Shown piece by piece: positions 12,124 through 21,084 of a stretch of DNA of 64,000 nucleotides (position 1 is the stretch's first letter; the number at the start of each line of letters is the position of its first letter). The notes beneath the pieces are model-generated. The model had not been told where the DNA came from and did not search any database. It worked only from the letters and a program-made list of their open reading frames with translations. The position numbers and the translations under genes were made by a program. The DNA is from Fenollaria massiliensis (lineage in GTDB: Bacteria > Bacillota > Clostridia > Tissierellales > Peptoniphilaceae): positions 323,836-387,835 of the forward strand of contig NZ_HG326225.1 of assembly GCF_000312505.2 (NCBI RefSeq), given 5' to 3'.

Positions 12124-12152
12124 ATTATATAATAAGTCAAGGCAAATGTCAA
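12124..12152 (-). promoter_or_regulatory. Consensus SigA promoter of rpoBC
   Basis: TTGACA (12147-12152), exactly 17 bp, then TATAAT (12124-12129) on the minus strand is a perfect consensus. The leader to the rpoB ATG is about 96 bases. Apart from this promoter and the metK terminator, the 12022-12359 gap shows nothing recognisable. Confidence 0.88.
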
Positions 12153-12295
12153 GCATTTTTTTATAAATATTTAAAAATTTTTTATATTATTGCTAAAACG
12201 ATTATCTTGCGAATATTTTTATAAAAATCAAAGCACGCATAAATCGACTTTTAAATTAAATATATAAAAATCATAATGCACTAAGACTTTTAACG

Positions 12296-12329
12296 CAAAA
12301 AAGAACTATGAGCAATTACTCATAGTTCT
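12296..12329 (-). terminator. Intrinsic terminator after metK
   Basis: An 11-bp perfect stem (AGAACTATGAG and CTCATAGTTCT, 6-base loop) is followed on the minus strand by six T. It lies 30 bp past the metK stop codon and isolates metK from rpoBC. Confidence 0.88.
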
Positions 12330-12359
12330 CTTCTTATTATATATATAATATTTTTTTAA

Positions 12360-13550
12360 TTATTTATATTCTTTTACAAGTTTTTTTATTTCATCAACTT
12401 TTTCTAATCTTTCCCAAGGAAGATCTATATCGTCACGTCCGAAGTGGCCGTAGTTACTAATCTTGTGGAATATTGGTCTTCTTAAATCGTAGTAGTCGAT
12501 GATAAAGGCTGGACGAAGGTCAAATACTTTTTCTACTATCTCTAATATTTTTGCTTCTTCGATTTTGCCTGTGCCAAAGGTATCTACGTTTATGGATATT
12601 GGCTTAGCTACGCCTATTGCGTATGAAACTTGAATTTCGCATTTATCACAAAGGCCTGCTGCTACTAAATTTTTAGCAACGTGTCTAACTGCGTATGATG
12701 CTGATCTATCAACCTTTGTAGCGTCTTTTCCTGAGAAGGCTCCTCCGCCATGTCTACAGTATCCGCCGTATGTGTCAACGATAATCTTTCTACCTGTTAA
12801 ACCTGTGTCGCCTTTTGGTCCACCAATAACGAATCTGCCTGTTGGGTTCACGTAGATGATTGTTTCGTCATCGATAAGTTTTGGATCAACAACTGGTTTT
12901 ATAACGTTCTCGATGATATCTTTTCTTATCTTTTCAAGACTAACGCCTTCTTTGTGCTGTGTTGATACAACTATAGTATGAACTCTCTTTGGCTTGCCAT
13001 TGTCATATTCAACAGTTACTTGTGTTTTTCCATCTGGTCTTAAATAATTTAGCGTGCCATCTTTACGAACTTCAGCTAATTTTCTAGCTAATTTATGTGA
13101 TAAATAAATTGCAAGTGGCATATAAACTTCTGTCTCATTACAAGCGTAGCCAAACATCATACCTTGGTCGCCTGCACCTATTAAATCATATTTATCTTTT
13201 GAGTGCTCTTTAGTCTCAAGTGCTTTGTCAACGCCTAGTGCTATATCCTTAGATTGTTCTTCGATTGATACAAGTACAGCGCAATTTTCTGCATCAAAAC
13301 CGAATTTTCCTCTAGTATAACCTATGTCTGCTATAACTTTTCTAGCTACTGATTGTATATCAACATAGCAATTTGTTGTTATTTGTCCAGATACTAAAAT
13401 ATATCCAGTTGATGCTGTTGTTTCGATCGCGCATCTTGCTTCTGGGTCTTTTTCTAGTATCGCATCTAGTATCGCATCTGATATTTGGTCACAGACTTTG
13501 TCAGGATGTCCTTCTGTTACCGATTCAGATGTAAATAGTTTTTTATACAT
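12360..13550 (-). CDS. metK: S-adenosylmethionine synthetase
   Basis: MetK makes S-adenosylmethionine from ATP and methionine in the cytosol. The 396-residue product shows the family signatures [20 protein letters not shown] at the N-terminus, [12 protein letters not shown] (near residue 115) and the glycine-rich [17 protein letters not shown]. The ATG at 13548-13550 is used because AAAGGGAGGAAGATT lies just before it; the longer upstream frame runs into the riboswitch terminator. It is a single-gene unit controlled by the SAM-I riboswitch upstream. Confidence 0.97.
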   Translation of the reverse strand: MYKKLFTSESVTEGHPDKVCDQISDAILDAILEKDPEARCAIETTASTGYILVSGQITTNCYVDIQSVARKVIADIGYTRGKFGFDAENCAVLVSIEEQSKDIALGVDKALETKEHSKDKYDLIGAGDQGMMFGYACNETEVYMPLAIYLSHKLARKLAEVRKDGTLNYLRPDGKTQVTVEYDNGKPKRVHTIVVSTQHKEGVSLEKIRKDIIENVIKPVVDPKLIDDETIIYVNPTGRFVIGGPKGDTGLTGRKIIVDTYGGYCRHGGGAFSGKDATKVDRSASYAVRHVAKNLVAAGLCDKCEIQVSYAIGVAKPISINVDTFGTGKIEEAKILEIVEKVFDLRPAFIIDYYDLRRPIFHKISNYGHFGRDDIDLPWERLEKVDEIKKLVKEYK

Positions 13551-13623
13551 AATCTTCCTCCCTTTAATATTTTCTAATATAAAGCCGCTTAAAATATTTA
13601 TCTCGCGGCGCATCTTATAAAAT

Positions 13624-13648
13624 AAAAAAACCTTCATAGCTGAAGGTT
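13624..13648 (-). terminator. Riboswitch-controlled terminator ahead of metK
   Basis: An 8-bp stem (AACCTTCA, loop GCTA, TGAAGGTT) is followed by seven T on the minus strand. It lies directly after the SAM-I aptamer and about 75 bp before the metK ATG. This is the expression platform: with SAM bound, transcription should end here. Confidence 0.9.
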
Positions 13649-13651
13649 AAA

Positions 13652-13748
13652 TCTTCTCATCTTTCAGCTGCGCTGTAGGATTTGGCACCTTGCTAGCAGG
13701 TTGCCGGACTTCACAGGGCCTATTCCCTCCGTCACTCTTTATGAGACT
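13652..13748 (-). ncRNA. SAM-I (S-box) riboswitch
   Basis: Read on the minus strand the segment has the S-box landmarks in order: AGAGTGACGGAGGGA, GGCCCTGTGAAGTCCGGCAA, AGGTGCCAAATCC and GAAAGATGAG, closed by a P1 stem (GTCTCAT region with ATGAGAAGA). The aptamer binds S-adenosylmethionine and is followed by a terminator and then metK, its usual kind of target in Firmicutes. Confidence 0.92.
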
Positions 13749-13844
13749 TATTAAGTTCATTTCTTATTATATATATAAAATTAATCTTTGTCAAGGACTT
13801 TTTCAAAATATATTAAAAGCTTAAAATATTTTGTCTAATCGAAA

Positions 13845-13868
13845 TAAAAGGCAGCTATAAAACTGCCT
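13845..13868 (-). terminator. Intrinsic terminator after the MATE gene
   Basis: AGGCAG and CTGCCT pair across an 8-base loop (13849-13868), followed on the minus strand by a T-rich TTTATTT tract. It begins four bases after the stop codon of the exporter gene. Confidence 0.75.
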
Positions 13869-13872
13869 AAAA

Positions 13873-15231
13873 TTAACTCATCTTTAATATTTTTTCTTTT
13901 GCTTTTTTCCTTACTATTTTATATGTAAAGAAATAAGCGATTATGGTTATAGTCCATGATACAGGATATGAGATGTATAAAACCCATTGCTCGTGAAAAC
14001 GCTCAAATATTGTATATATCCAAAAAACTCTGAATGCGCATACAAAGAACATCGATACTAGCATCGGCGTAAATGAAAATCCCATGCCACGTATAACACC
14101 TGAGTAAACGTCCATGATGCCGCACAAGAAATATGATGTGCTTATAACCAAAAGTCTAAGCATAGCGATGTCTATAACTTCTTGATTTGGTGTATATAAT
14201 CTTAATAAAATTTCTCCAAGTAAATATGCGCCCACACCAAAGAATAATCCGACGCCGCTTACTACAAGCAAGGACTTTTTCAAAACATCGTCAACTCTAT
14301 CAAGTTTTTTCGCGCCCATATTTTGTGAGGCAAAGGCAAGAGCTGTTTGATAGATGGAGTTCATCGCATTATACACAAAGCCTTCTAAGTTAGATGCTGC
14401 AGTGTTCGCAGCCATTACAAGCTTGCCAAAAGAGTTTATTGATGATTGTATAAGCATGTTTGATACGCTAAAAACTATCCCTGTAAAACCTGATGGTATA
14501 CCTATCTTAAGCATCTCTATAAATTTTTTGCCGTCTATTTTAAGCTTTCTCAAACTTAAATTTAAATAGCCATCGCTTCTCATTAAACAGATAACTATAA
14601 GTATGGCAGATATTGCTTCGGAAATAATTGTAGCGTAGGCAACGCCATCTACACTCATTTTTAAAACTATTACAAAATATAAATTTAAAATGACATTAAT
14701 TATACCAGAAACAAATAGATAGTATAGCGGTCTTTTTGTGTCGCCAGCTGCTCTAAGTATCGCTGCACCAAAATTGTATAGCATAAAGCCTGGCATACCC
14801 ATAAAATATATCTTCATGTAAAGTGATGAAAGCTCAATGACATCATCTGGCGTTTGCATTAGTTCAAGCATAGGTCTTGACACGACTTGACCGACAAAAA
14901 TCATGATGATGCCGCCTATAAGACCAGTTAGCATCGCTGTATGTAGTGAGTCTTGTGCATCGTTATAATCTCTTGCACCTATCGCTTGACCCATAAGTAC
15001 GCTCGCGCCTATCGATATACCTATGAATAAATTTATTAGTAAATTTATCAAAGCGCCAGTCGATCCAACTGCGGCTAAGGCCTCATCACCTGCATATCTA
15101 CCGACAACTATAACATCGGCAGCGTTAAAAAACAGTTGAAGCATGCCCGAGAGCATCAAAGGTATTGAAAATTTTATTATTTTAAGAAGTATATTTCCTT
15201 CAGTCATATTTATTTGATACGATTTTGACAT
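13873..15231 (-). CDS. MATE family multidrug/cation efflux transporter
   Basis: This is a 452-residue integral membrane protein of the MATE family (NorM/DinF-like), which exports cationic or amphipathic compounds against Na+ or H+. About twelve hydrophobic segments form two halves. The family-typical PLMLSGMLQLFFNAADVIVV segment sits at residues 25-44, and GDTKRPLYY occurs near the middle. It starts at ATG 15229-15231 with AGAGGA upstream. It is a single-gene unit with its own promoter and terminator; the substrate cannot be told. Confidence 0.9.
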   Translation of the reverse strand: MSKSYQINMTEGNILLKIIKFSIPLMLSGMLQLFFNAADVIVVGRYAGDEALAAVGSTGALINLLINLFIGISIGASVLMGQAIGARDYNDAQDSLHTAMLTGLIGGIIMIFVGQVVSRPMLELMQTPDDVIELSSLYMKIYFMGMPGFMLYNFGAAILRAAGDTKRPLYYLFVSGIINVILNLYFVIVLKMSVDGVAYATIISEAISAILIVICLMRSDGYLNLSLRKLKIDGKKFIEMLKIGIPSGFTGIVFSVSNMLIQSSINSFGKLVMAANTAASNLEGFVYNAMNSIYQTALAFASQNMGAKKLDRVDDVLKKSLLVVSGVGLFFGVGAYLLGEILLRLYTPNQEVIDIAMLRLLVISTSYFLCGIMDVYSGVIRGMGFSFTPMLVSMFFVCAFRVFWIYTIFERFHEQWVLYISYPVSWTITIIAYFFTYKIVRKKAKEKILKMS

Positions 15232-15262
15232 ATTATCCTCTTTTCTATGTGTATATCAATCA

Positions 15263-15291
15263 ATTGTACTACAATCGAAATATTTTTTCAA
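15263..15291 (-). promoter_or_regulatory. SigA promoter of the MATE gene
   Basis: On the minus strand TTGAAA (15286-15291), 17 bp, then TACAAT (15263-15268). The leader is about 25 bases. The pyrophosphatase gene is divergent, and its promoter must lie in the same 146-bp gap; a TATAGT with a TGTG extension near 15350 is a possible -10. Confidence 0.7.
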
Positions 15292-15377
15292 GACTTTTTT
15301 CAAAATATTTTACATAATCCTTTATTTTTTCTTTCAAATGTGTTATAGTATATGAATATAATATGGAAGGTGATTTA

Positions 15378-17012
15378 ATGAATAAAAAAGTTTACGTCTC
15401 AGGTCACAAGGTGCCCGATACGGATTCAATTGCAAGTGCCATCTCCTACGCTTATCTTGTCAATAGCCTCGCTAAATATGATGCAAGACCAGTTAGGCTT
15501 GGAGATTTAAATAAAGAAACAAAATTCGTTTTAAAATATTTTGGCGTAGACGAGCCAAAACTATTAACAACGATGAAAATAAAATTAAAGGACGTTGATC
15601 TTGATGACGCCGTGCTTATAGCTGAGGATGCCTCACTATACGAAGCGATAAATTTACTTCGTGAGAAAAACGCTTATGTACTCATAGTCGTTGATAAATG
15701 TGGCAAGATGAGTGGCATCATCGGTTTAAAAGATATTACAGAAATTTACACCAATATTTTTGACGACACTGTTTTAAGCAAAGCTGATACACCATTTAAA
15801 AATGTTGTTGAAGTTTTAAAAGGAACCGTAATTAACGATGGCTACAGAAAACCTCTTGGCCGCATGGCTATCTACGCTATGGATCCAAAGATGATTGAAG
15901 ATAGGATTGAAGAAGACGATGTTGTTATACTCGGCGACAGAGAGGATGCTCAAGAAGACGCTATCAAGAGAAATGTTTCTTGCATGATAGTGACTGGCGG
16001 CTTCAAAATAAGCGAGAAAATATTAAATATGGCGAAGGAAAAAGGCATCAGCATCATATCGACTGAGTATGATTCTTTCATGGCATCGAGAGTACTTCCA
16101 CTAAGCGTGCCCGTATCGTATGCAATGACAAAGGATGGCATCAAAACCTTCCACATACAAGATTTTGTTTCAGACGTTAAAGCAGAGATGAATAAAAACA
16201 GATTCCGCTGTTATCCAGTTTTGGACAATGGCGGTAAAGTTATAAACACAGTTAGCCGCTATCACTTATTAAGCGACAAGAGAAAAAATATAATTTTAGT
16301 CGATCATAACGAAAGAACTCAGTCCGTCGATGACATCGAAGAAGCTGAAATACTTGAAATCATCGATCATCACAGAGTTGCCAACGTTGAGACAAAACTT
16401 CCACTATACTTTAGGAACGAACCATTAGGCTCAACAGCAACCATAATTACAAAGATGTTTATTGAGAATGGTATTGCCATACCAAAGCACATCGCTGGTC
16501 TTTTAATCTCAGCCATCATCTCAGACACACTTTTATTAAAATCGCCAACGAGTACAAAGACAGACGCGAAAATGATAGACTTTCTTGCTCCGATAGCCGG
16601 CATAGATCCAGACGTCTACGCCATAGAGATGTTTACTGAAGCGGCAAGCATCAAGGACGTGGCGAGTGAAGATTTGCTTAAGATGGACGTGAAATCATTT
16701 AATATCGCGAAGAAAAAAATTCGTGTAGCACAAGTCATGACCATGGATATGGATGAAGTAAAAAAGAGAAAAGATAATTTATTAAATTTAATGAGAGAAA
16801 CAATTGATAAAAATCAAGAAGATACTTTTGTTTTGATGATAACTGATATACTTAAAGAGTATTCACTAGTTTTAGTGCAAGGCTCATACAAAGAAAATAT
16901 CGCAGCTGCATTTGACAAGGAGCTTGTGGATAATGAGTTTACAGTCGATGGACTTCTTTCAAGAAAAAAACAAATGATACCTGCTATATCAAAAAAGATA
17001 GAGACTTTATAG
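15378..17012 (+). CDS. ppaC: Manganese-dependent (family II) inorganic pyrophosphatase with CBS/DRTGG regulatory insert
   Basis: It hydrolyses pyrophosphate to phosphate, pulling biosynthetic reactions forward. The DHH-type catalytic core is split: GHKVPDTDSIAS at residues 9-20, and VDHNE plus EIIDHHR after a long insert. Residues about 65-300 form a CBS pair with a DRTGG-like domain, which in clostridial relatives binds adenine nucleotides and tunes activity. The DHHA2 part follows (GSTATIITKMF). The product is 544 residues from ATG 15378, with AAGGTG five bases upstream; an ATG 15 bases earlier lacks a site. Confidence 0.9.
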   Translation: MNKKVYVSGHKVPDTDSIASAISYAYLVNSLAKYDARPVRLGDLNKETKFVLKYFGVDEPKLLTTMKIKLKDVDLDDAVLIAEDASLYEAINLLREKNAYVLIVVDKCGKMSGIIGLKDITEIYTNIFDDTVLSKADTPFKNVVEVLKGTVINDGYRKPLGRMAIYAMDPKMIEDRIEEDDVVILGDREDAQEDAIKRNVSCMIVTGGFKISEKILNMAKEKGISIISTEYDSFMASRVLPLSVPVSYAMTKDGIKTFHIQDFVSDVKAEMNKNRFRCYPVLDNGGKVINTVSRYHLLSDKRKNIILVDHNERTQSVDDIEEAEILEIIDHHRVANVETKLPLYFRNEPLGSTATIITKMFIENGIAIPKHIAGLLISAIISDTLLLKSPTSTKTDAKMIDFLAPIAGIDPDVYAIEMFTEAASIKDVASEDLLKMDVKSFNIAKKKIRVAQVMTMDMDEVKKRKDNLLNLMRETIDKNQEDTFVLMITDILKEYSLVLVQGSYKENIAAAFDKELVDNEFTVDGLLSRKKQMIPAISKKIETL

Positions 17013-17026
17013 TCCCTATCTTTTTT
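16991..17026 (+). terminator. Intrinsic terminator after ppaC
   Basis: A stem of about 15 bp (AAAAAAGATAG...GACT with AGTC...CTATC and a T run) spans the stop codon and ends in six T. Its A/T symmetry lets it act on both strands, ending the opposing SDR transcript as well. Confidence 0.8.
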
Positions 17027-17041
17027 AGTTTATGCGTAAAA

Positions 17042-17767
17042 TTATATATAAAATCCCCCGTTCACACGAAGTACTTCGCCTGTAATGAATTTTGCGTCCT
17101 GTGATGCAAGAAAAACTGCTGCCTTTGCTGCATCTTCTGCGCTTCCTATCATCTCAAGCGGCGTTTCATCACGAAGCATATCAATTTCAGCCTCTGAATA
17201 CACTTTCATCATGTCAGTTGCTATGCAGCCCAAACTTATTGCGTTCACTCTAACGCCCGATGGTGCTACCTCTTTTGCGACCGCCTTAGTAAAAGCGATG
17301 ACAGCTCCCTTCGATGCGCTATAAACAGTCTCCATCGCGGCTCCAGTCTCGCCCCACATGCTAGTTACGTTAATTATGACCCCTGCGCTCTCATGTATCA
17401 TCGGCTTAATAAAAGCCTTGGTCATGTTGAAGACGCCCTTCATATTCGTGTTAAATACATAATCATATTCATCTTCACTCGTTTCTTGCACAAGCTTAGT
17501 CAGAGCCACTCCCGCATTATTCACAAGCACATCAATCTTTTTATATCTTTTAAAAATTTCTTCCTTTAATTTAGAAACTTCTTCATATTTTGACACATCT
17601 GCCCCATAAACAAAGCCGTTCGAATATTTTTTAACTTCTTCTAAAATTTCCATCGCTTCATCGCCATGCTCATGGTAATTGATACAGACATCATAACCTT
17701 TTTTGGCAAACTCAATCGCTATGGCCCTACCAATGCCTCGAGATGCGCCACTTACAAGAGCTAACAT
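17042..17767 (-). CDS. SDR family oxidoreductase (FabG-like)
   Basis: This is a classical short-chain dehydrogenase/reductase of 241 residues. The cofactor-binding motif GASRGIG is at residues 7-13, NNAGVAL near residue 87, a catalytic Ser in the INVTSMWGETGA segment, and YSASKGA with the catalytic Tyr and Lys. It resembles 3-oxoacyl-ACP reductases, but no fatty-acid genes surround it, so the substrate is unknown. The start at 17767 follows AGAGGAGG. It is divergent from trmB. Confidence 0.85.
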   Translation of the reverse strand: MLALVSGASRGIGRAIAIEFAKKGYDVCINYHEHGDEAMEILEEVKKYSNGFVYGADVSKYEEVSKLKEEIFKRYKKIDVLVNNAGVALTKLVQETSEDEYDYVFNTNMKGVFNMTKAFIKPMIHESAGVIINVTSMWGETGAAMETVYSASKGAVIAFTKAVAKEVAPSGVRVNAISLGCIATDMMKVYSEAEIDMLRDETPLEMIGSAEDAAKAAVFLASQDAKFITGEVLRVNGGFYI

Positions 17768-17791
17768 AATTATACCTCCTCTTATATAAAT

Positions 17792-17797
17792 ATTATA
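17792..17797 (-). promoter_or_regulatory. Extended -10 promoter element of the SDR gene
   Basis: TATAAT preceded by TGA on the minus strand, 25 bases before the start codon. No good -35 is visible at the expected spacing. Confidence 0.5.
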
Positions 17798-17805
17798 TCA
17801 CAAAC

Positions 17806-17834
17806 TTGCAATTTTAGCCATCATATGCTAAACT
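17806..17834 (+). promoter_or_regulatory. Possible trmB promoter
   Basis: TTGCAA (17806-17811), 17 bp, then TAAACT (17829-17834). This would leave a very short leader before the trmB ATG at 17850, so the call is tentative. Confidence 0.4.
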
Positions 17835-17849
17835 TATCTTGGTGATAAA

Positions 17850-18488
17850 ATGAGAATGAGAAAAAAATGGTGGGCGCTACCTGAACTTAAAGAGAGCCCC
17901 ATCTTTAGATATAGACCCATGGAGAACAAGGGCAAGTGGCATGAAGATTTTGGCAATGACAATCCAATTTATTTAGAGCTTGGCTCAGGCATGGGCAGCT
18001 TTATTAATTATTTAAAAAATACATTTAAAAATAAAAATTTCGTCGGCATCGATATGGAAGAGGGCTGCCTCGTTTATGCAAAGCGCATGCTTGAAGAAGA
18101 GGATGCATCAAACGTAAGACTAGTCCTTGCTGACATCAGAAACGTGGACGAGTACTTCCAAGAGAACGAGGTCGAGGAAATTTATATAAATTTTCCTAAT
18201 CCTTGGCCAAAAAACAAACAGCACAAAAGAAGACTGACTTATCCAGATCAATTAAAAATGTATAAAAAAATTCTGAAGAGTGATGGAACGATTAGGCTCA
18301 AGACTGATGATCAAGGACTTTATGAGTCATCGCTAAAATATTTTGAAAGCGAAGGCTTCGAGATAATTTTCAAGACAGATGATTTGGCTGTAGATGAGTT
18401 CCAAGATGACTTCATCAGCGAGTACGAGACTAAGTGGCGTTCGCAAGATGTGAAGATCAAGGCAATACTTGTAAGGAATGTGAAATAA
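17850..18488 (+). CDS. trmB: tRNA (guanine-N7-)-methyltransferase
   Basis: TrmB makes m7G at position 46 of the tRNA variable loop using S-adenosylmethionine. The 212-residue product has the SAM-binding motif LELGSGMGSF (about residues 47-56), GIDMEEGCLVYAK, and the diagnostic INFPNPWPKNKQHKRR segment containing the catalytic PNPWPK motif. Translation starts at ATG 17850 with GGTGAT upstream. Its stop codon is one base from the start of the following lipoprotein gene, so the two are coupled. Confidence 0.95.
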   Translation: MRMRKKWWALPELKESPIFRYRPMENKGKWHEDFGNDNPIYLELGSGMGSFINYLKNTFKNKNFVGIDMEEGCLVYAKRMLEEEDASNVRLVLADIRNVDEYFQENEVEEIYINFPNPWPKNKQHKRRLTYPDQLKMYKKILKSDGTIRLKTDDQGLYESSLKYFESEGFEIIFKTDDLAVDEFQDDFISEYETKWRSQDVKIKAILVRNVK

Positions 18489-18489
18489 G

Positions 18490-19659
18490 ATGAAAAAGAA
18501 AATTTTAATGAGCTTAGTTTTTATTATGGCATTGGCTGTGCTTATAGCGTGTAAATCAAAAACTAAAGAAAACTCAGTAAATAATTCAAAAATTTCTGAT
18601 GAAACAAAAAGCATAGACGAGAAAAAACAAGCTGAAGAGAAAAAAGTGCCAGAAAAAACAAAAGAAGAAGAAATATTAGAAAATATGTCTCTTGATGAAA
18701 AGATTGGACAAATATTTATCGCGCGCTGCCCAGATAAAAATGCGGCTGCACTTGCAAAAAAATATAATTTAGGCGGATATATATTATTTGGAAGGGATTT
18801 TAAGGGCAAAACAAAAAATTCTGTAATAAAAAATATTCAAGAGTGCCAAAACGCTTCTAAGATTGCTATGTTCATTGCTGTGGACGAAGAAGGCGGCACA
18901 GTCAATCGTGTGAGCACTAATAAAAATTTCAGAAAGTATCCATTTGCCTCACCGCAGTATCTATATAAACATGGCGGCATGGAGAGAATTAAGAAAGATA
19001 CAAAAGAAAAATCAAATTTATTAAAAAGCATAGGCATCAATCTAAATTTTGCGCCAATCGCAGACATTTCCACGAATAAAAATGACTTTATATACAAAAG
19101 AAGCTTTGCGAAGAGCCCAAAAGAAACTGCAGAATATGTAAAAAGCGTTGTAAACGTGATGAACGAAGCACACATGGGCAGCGTCCTAAAACATTTCCCA
19201 GGCTATGGCAATAACAAAGACACTCACACAAATCTTGTTCGCGACAAAAGACCGATGGCAAAATTTGAAAAAGAAGATTTTATTCCATTCAAGGCAGGTA
19301 TTGAGGCAAAAGCGCCCGTGGTACTTGTCTCACACAACATAGTAGAGGCGATGGATAAAGATGCGCCGGCATCCATATCCCCAGCAGTTCATAAAATTTT
19401 GAGAGAAAAACTTGGTTTTGATGGCGTCATCATCACAGATGATTTGGCAATGCAAGGCGTGAAAAAATTTGTTGGCAAGAAGAATGCCGCAGTGCTTGCG
19501 ATTAAATCAGGCGCCGACATGCTCTGCTCTACAGATTTTATTAATGACATCAAAGCCATAAAAACAGCTGTGGCAAATGGCGAGATAAATGAAAATGATT
19601 TGGACGAACACGTTTTGCGCGTATTAAGAGCAAAAATAAATTTAGAAATAATTAAATAA
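18490..19659 (+). CDS. Glycoside hydrolase family 3 lipoprotein (beta-N-acetylhexosaminidase, NagZ-like)
   Basis: This is a predicted cell-surface GH3 enzyme, likely acting on peptidoglycan-derived or other beta-GlcNAc sugars. Residues 1-21 are a lipoprotein signal with lipobox LIAC (Cys21), followed by a Lys/Glu-rich spacer. The catalytic domain has DEEGGTVNRV, the KHFPGYGN...DTHTNL loop with the His/Asp pair of the NagZ type, and VIITDDLAMQGV with the catalytic Asp. The 389-residue length fits a single-domain NagZ. The start codon lies one base after the trmB stop. Confidence 0.88.
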   Translation: MKKKILMSLVFIMALAVLIACKSKTKENSVNNSKISDETKSIDEKKQAEEKKVPEKTKEEEILENMSLDEKIGQIFIARCPDKNAAALAKKYNLGGYILFGRDFKGKTKNSVIKNIQECQNASKIAMFIAVDEEGGTVNRVSTNKNFRKYPFASPQYLYKHGGMERIKKDTKEKSNLLKSIGINLNFAPIADISTNKNDFIYKRSFAKSPKETAEYVKSVVNVMNEAHMGSVLKHFPGYGNNKDTHTNLVRDKRPMAKFEKEDFIPFKAGIEAKAPVVLVSHNIVEAMDKDAPASISPAVHKILREKLGFDGVIITDDLAMQGVKKFVGKKNAAVLAIKSGADMLCSTDFINDIKAIKTAVANGEINENDLDEHVLRVLRAKINLEIIK

Positions 19660-19670
19660 GCATATAAAAA

Positions 19671-19693
19671 CGGACTGATTTTATCTCAGTCCG
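19671..19693. terminator. Bidirectional intrinsic terminator
   Basis: CGGACTGA and TCAGTCCG form an 8-bp stem with T-rich tracts on both strands. It lies between the ends of the converging GH3 lipoprotein and ArsC/Spx-like genes. Confidence 0.88.
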
Positions 19694-19704
19694 CTTTTAT
19701 TTTT

Positions 19705-20052
19705 TTACGCTAAATATTTTTTCACATCAGGACCCACAGCCACGAAAGAGCCATCATCCTTGATAAGTATCGGTCTCTTCACAAGCATGCCATTAGTCGA
19801 TAAAAGTTTGTATTTTTCATCGTCACTCATCTCGCCCAGTTTGTCCTTGAGATTCATATCCCTATAAACAAGACCAGAAGTGTTAAAGAAGCGCTTAATG
19901 TCAAGACCCGATGCCTTGTGCCATTTCTTTAGTTCCACTTTAGTCGGAACATCCTTGTCAATCTCCCTGTAAGTGTATTTTATGCCCTTTTCGTCAAGCA
20001 TCTTTTCAATGCCCTTACATGTAGTGCATTTTTTGTATCCAATAAGAATCAT
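19705..20052 (-). CDS. ArsC/Spx family thioredoxin-fold protein
   Basis: This 115-residue member of the ArsC/Spx/YffB superfamily carries a CxxC pair (Cys9, Cys12) in KKCTTCKG, followed by the family segment KRFFNTSG and the LVKRPILIKDD strand-loop. Members are either arsenate-type reductases or transcription regulators that bind RNA polymerase. The lack of an ars operon and the CxxC arrangement make a Spx-like or YffB-like redox role as likely as arsenate reduction. The start at 20052 is preceded by AAGGAG. No promoter was identified. Confidence 0.8.
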   Translation of the reverse strand: MILIGYKKCTTCKGIEKMLDEKGIKYTYREIDKDVPTKVELKKWHKASGLDIKRFFNTSGLVYRDMNLKDKLGEMSDDEKYKLLSTNGMLVKRPILIKDDGSFVAVGPDVKKYLA

Positions 20053-20175
20053 ATAATCAACTCCTTGATTGATATATACCCAAATATTTAATAAATCACT
20101 AGTCTCTACTTTAATATATAGTATTATCTCCTAAAAAATCCTAATTCGAAAACACTTTTTGCTCATCAATAAATT

Positions 20176-20352
20176 TTATTTTTTAAAAAATTTTTTATCG
20201 ATAAATTTAATAAAATCAGCAAAGAAAAATAAACTTAATATTGCTAGAATTATTTCCCCCGCTAAAATAAATTCTTTATAATTTATAAATTTCTGTGTTC
20301 TTCCAACTAGAATTAAAATAAGGCCTAAAATAAAATAAATCCTCTTTTCCAT
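20176..20352 (-). CDS. Small hydrophobic membrane protein, 58 residues
   Basis: I do not recognise this protein. It starts MEKRIYFILGLILILVG at ATG 20350-20352, eight bases after AAAAGGAG, and runs 58 codons to TAA at 20176-20178. There are two predicted membrane segments, about residues 5-17 and 30-45, with a Lys-rich C-terminus (about residues 49-58). It begins about 40 bp after the flavin reductase-like gene on the same strand and is probably cotranscribed with it. The good ribosome site, the hydrophobic pattern and the clean stop argue for a real gene; conservation is untested. Confidence 0.6.
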   Translation of the reverse strand: MEKRIYFILGLILILVGRTQKFINYKEFILAGEIILAILSLFFFADFIKFIDKKFFKK

Positions 20353-20391
20353 TGTAGCAACTCCTTTTATTGTTTGAACTTGATTTAAGAT

Positions 20392-20955
20392 CTAATCTAA
20401 GTACTTCTTGCCAATATCATAAGCCTTCGCAAGCTTTTCACCAATCAAATTATAAGTGTTCTCGCAAGCGTTGTAAAAAATGAGATTCATCTTAGCAGTG
20501 TCAATAGAGCCATCTTCACGAAGATATTTTTCATCAATAGATATATTTTTAATCTCGCCAATAAGATTCTCACTCACTTCATCGTATTCAATAAGCTCGC
20601 ACTCAATAGTCATAGGTAAGTTAGTGATGATAGGCGCGTTAACAAACTCAGACTTAGCCGTTTCAAAAGAAGTCTTCGCAAGCTTGTTTTGAACCTTGTT
20701 TCCGCTAGTCATGCCAACATAGTCCGCATCGACCATGTGAGCCTCATCCGCAAAAGACACAGTAAAAGCCTTTTCACGCATAGCATTGATTATGGTCCTC
20801 TTGCCCTTGCCAATGTAAATGGAAACCTTAGTAAAATCACCCAAAGTACCATACGCCGCGTTCATAGCGTTCGCAGAGCCGTCCTCGTTGTAAGTCGCCA
20901 CAAGCAAGACAGGAAGCGGCATGAAGTATGGTTTAACACCCAAGTTTTTCCTCAT
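20392..20955 (-). CDS. Flavin reductase-like (FMN-binding split barrel) protein
   Basis: A 187-residue protein of the flavin reductase/DIM6-NTAB family, which bind FMN and reduce flavins or serve as small NAD(P)H-dependent redox modules. The N-terminal PLPVLLVATYNEDGSANAMNAAYG is typical (residues 14-37), followed by VSIYIGKGKRT and the FTVSFA strand and a KVQNKLAKTSFET segment that fits the fold. The start at ATG 20953-20955 follows AAGGAG. A small membrane-protein gene follows at 20352. The substrate is unknown. Confidence 0.85.
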   Translation of the reverse strand: MRKNLGVKPYFMPLPVLLVATYNEDGSANAMNAAYGTLGDFTKVSIYIGKGKRTIINAMREKAFTVSFADEAHMVDADYVGMTSGNKVQNKLAKTSFETAKSEFVNAPIITNLPMTIECELIEYDEVSENLIGEIKNISIDEKYLREDGSIDTAKMNLIFYNACENTYNLIGEKLAKAYDIGKKYLD

Positions 20956-21019
20956 AATATCAACTCCTTAGTAGATATATACCCAAAATTTTTTAGAATA
21001 CTTGTCTAATTATTAAAAT

Positions 21020-21052
21020 ACCCTCCTCACTGGTTTATCCAGTAAAGAGGGT
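21020..21052 (-). terminator. Probable terminator after the 57-residue protein gene
   Basis: ACCCTC...ACTGG pairs with CCAGT...GAGGGT around a short loop, followed on the minus strand by TATTTTAATAATT. The U tract is imperfect. It separates the CRISPR-flanking gene from the flavin reductase-like gene. Confidence 0.6.
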
Positions 21053-21084
21053 GCATATCATATATCACAGTCTTTATTTTATAA

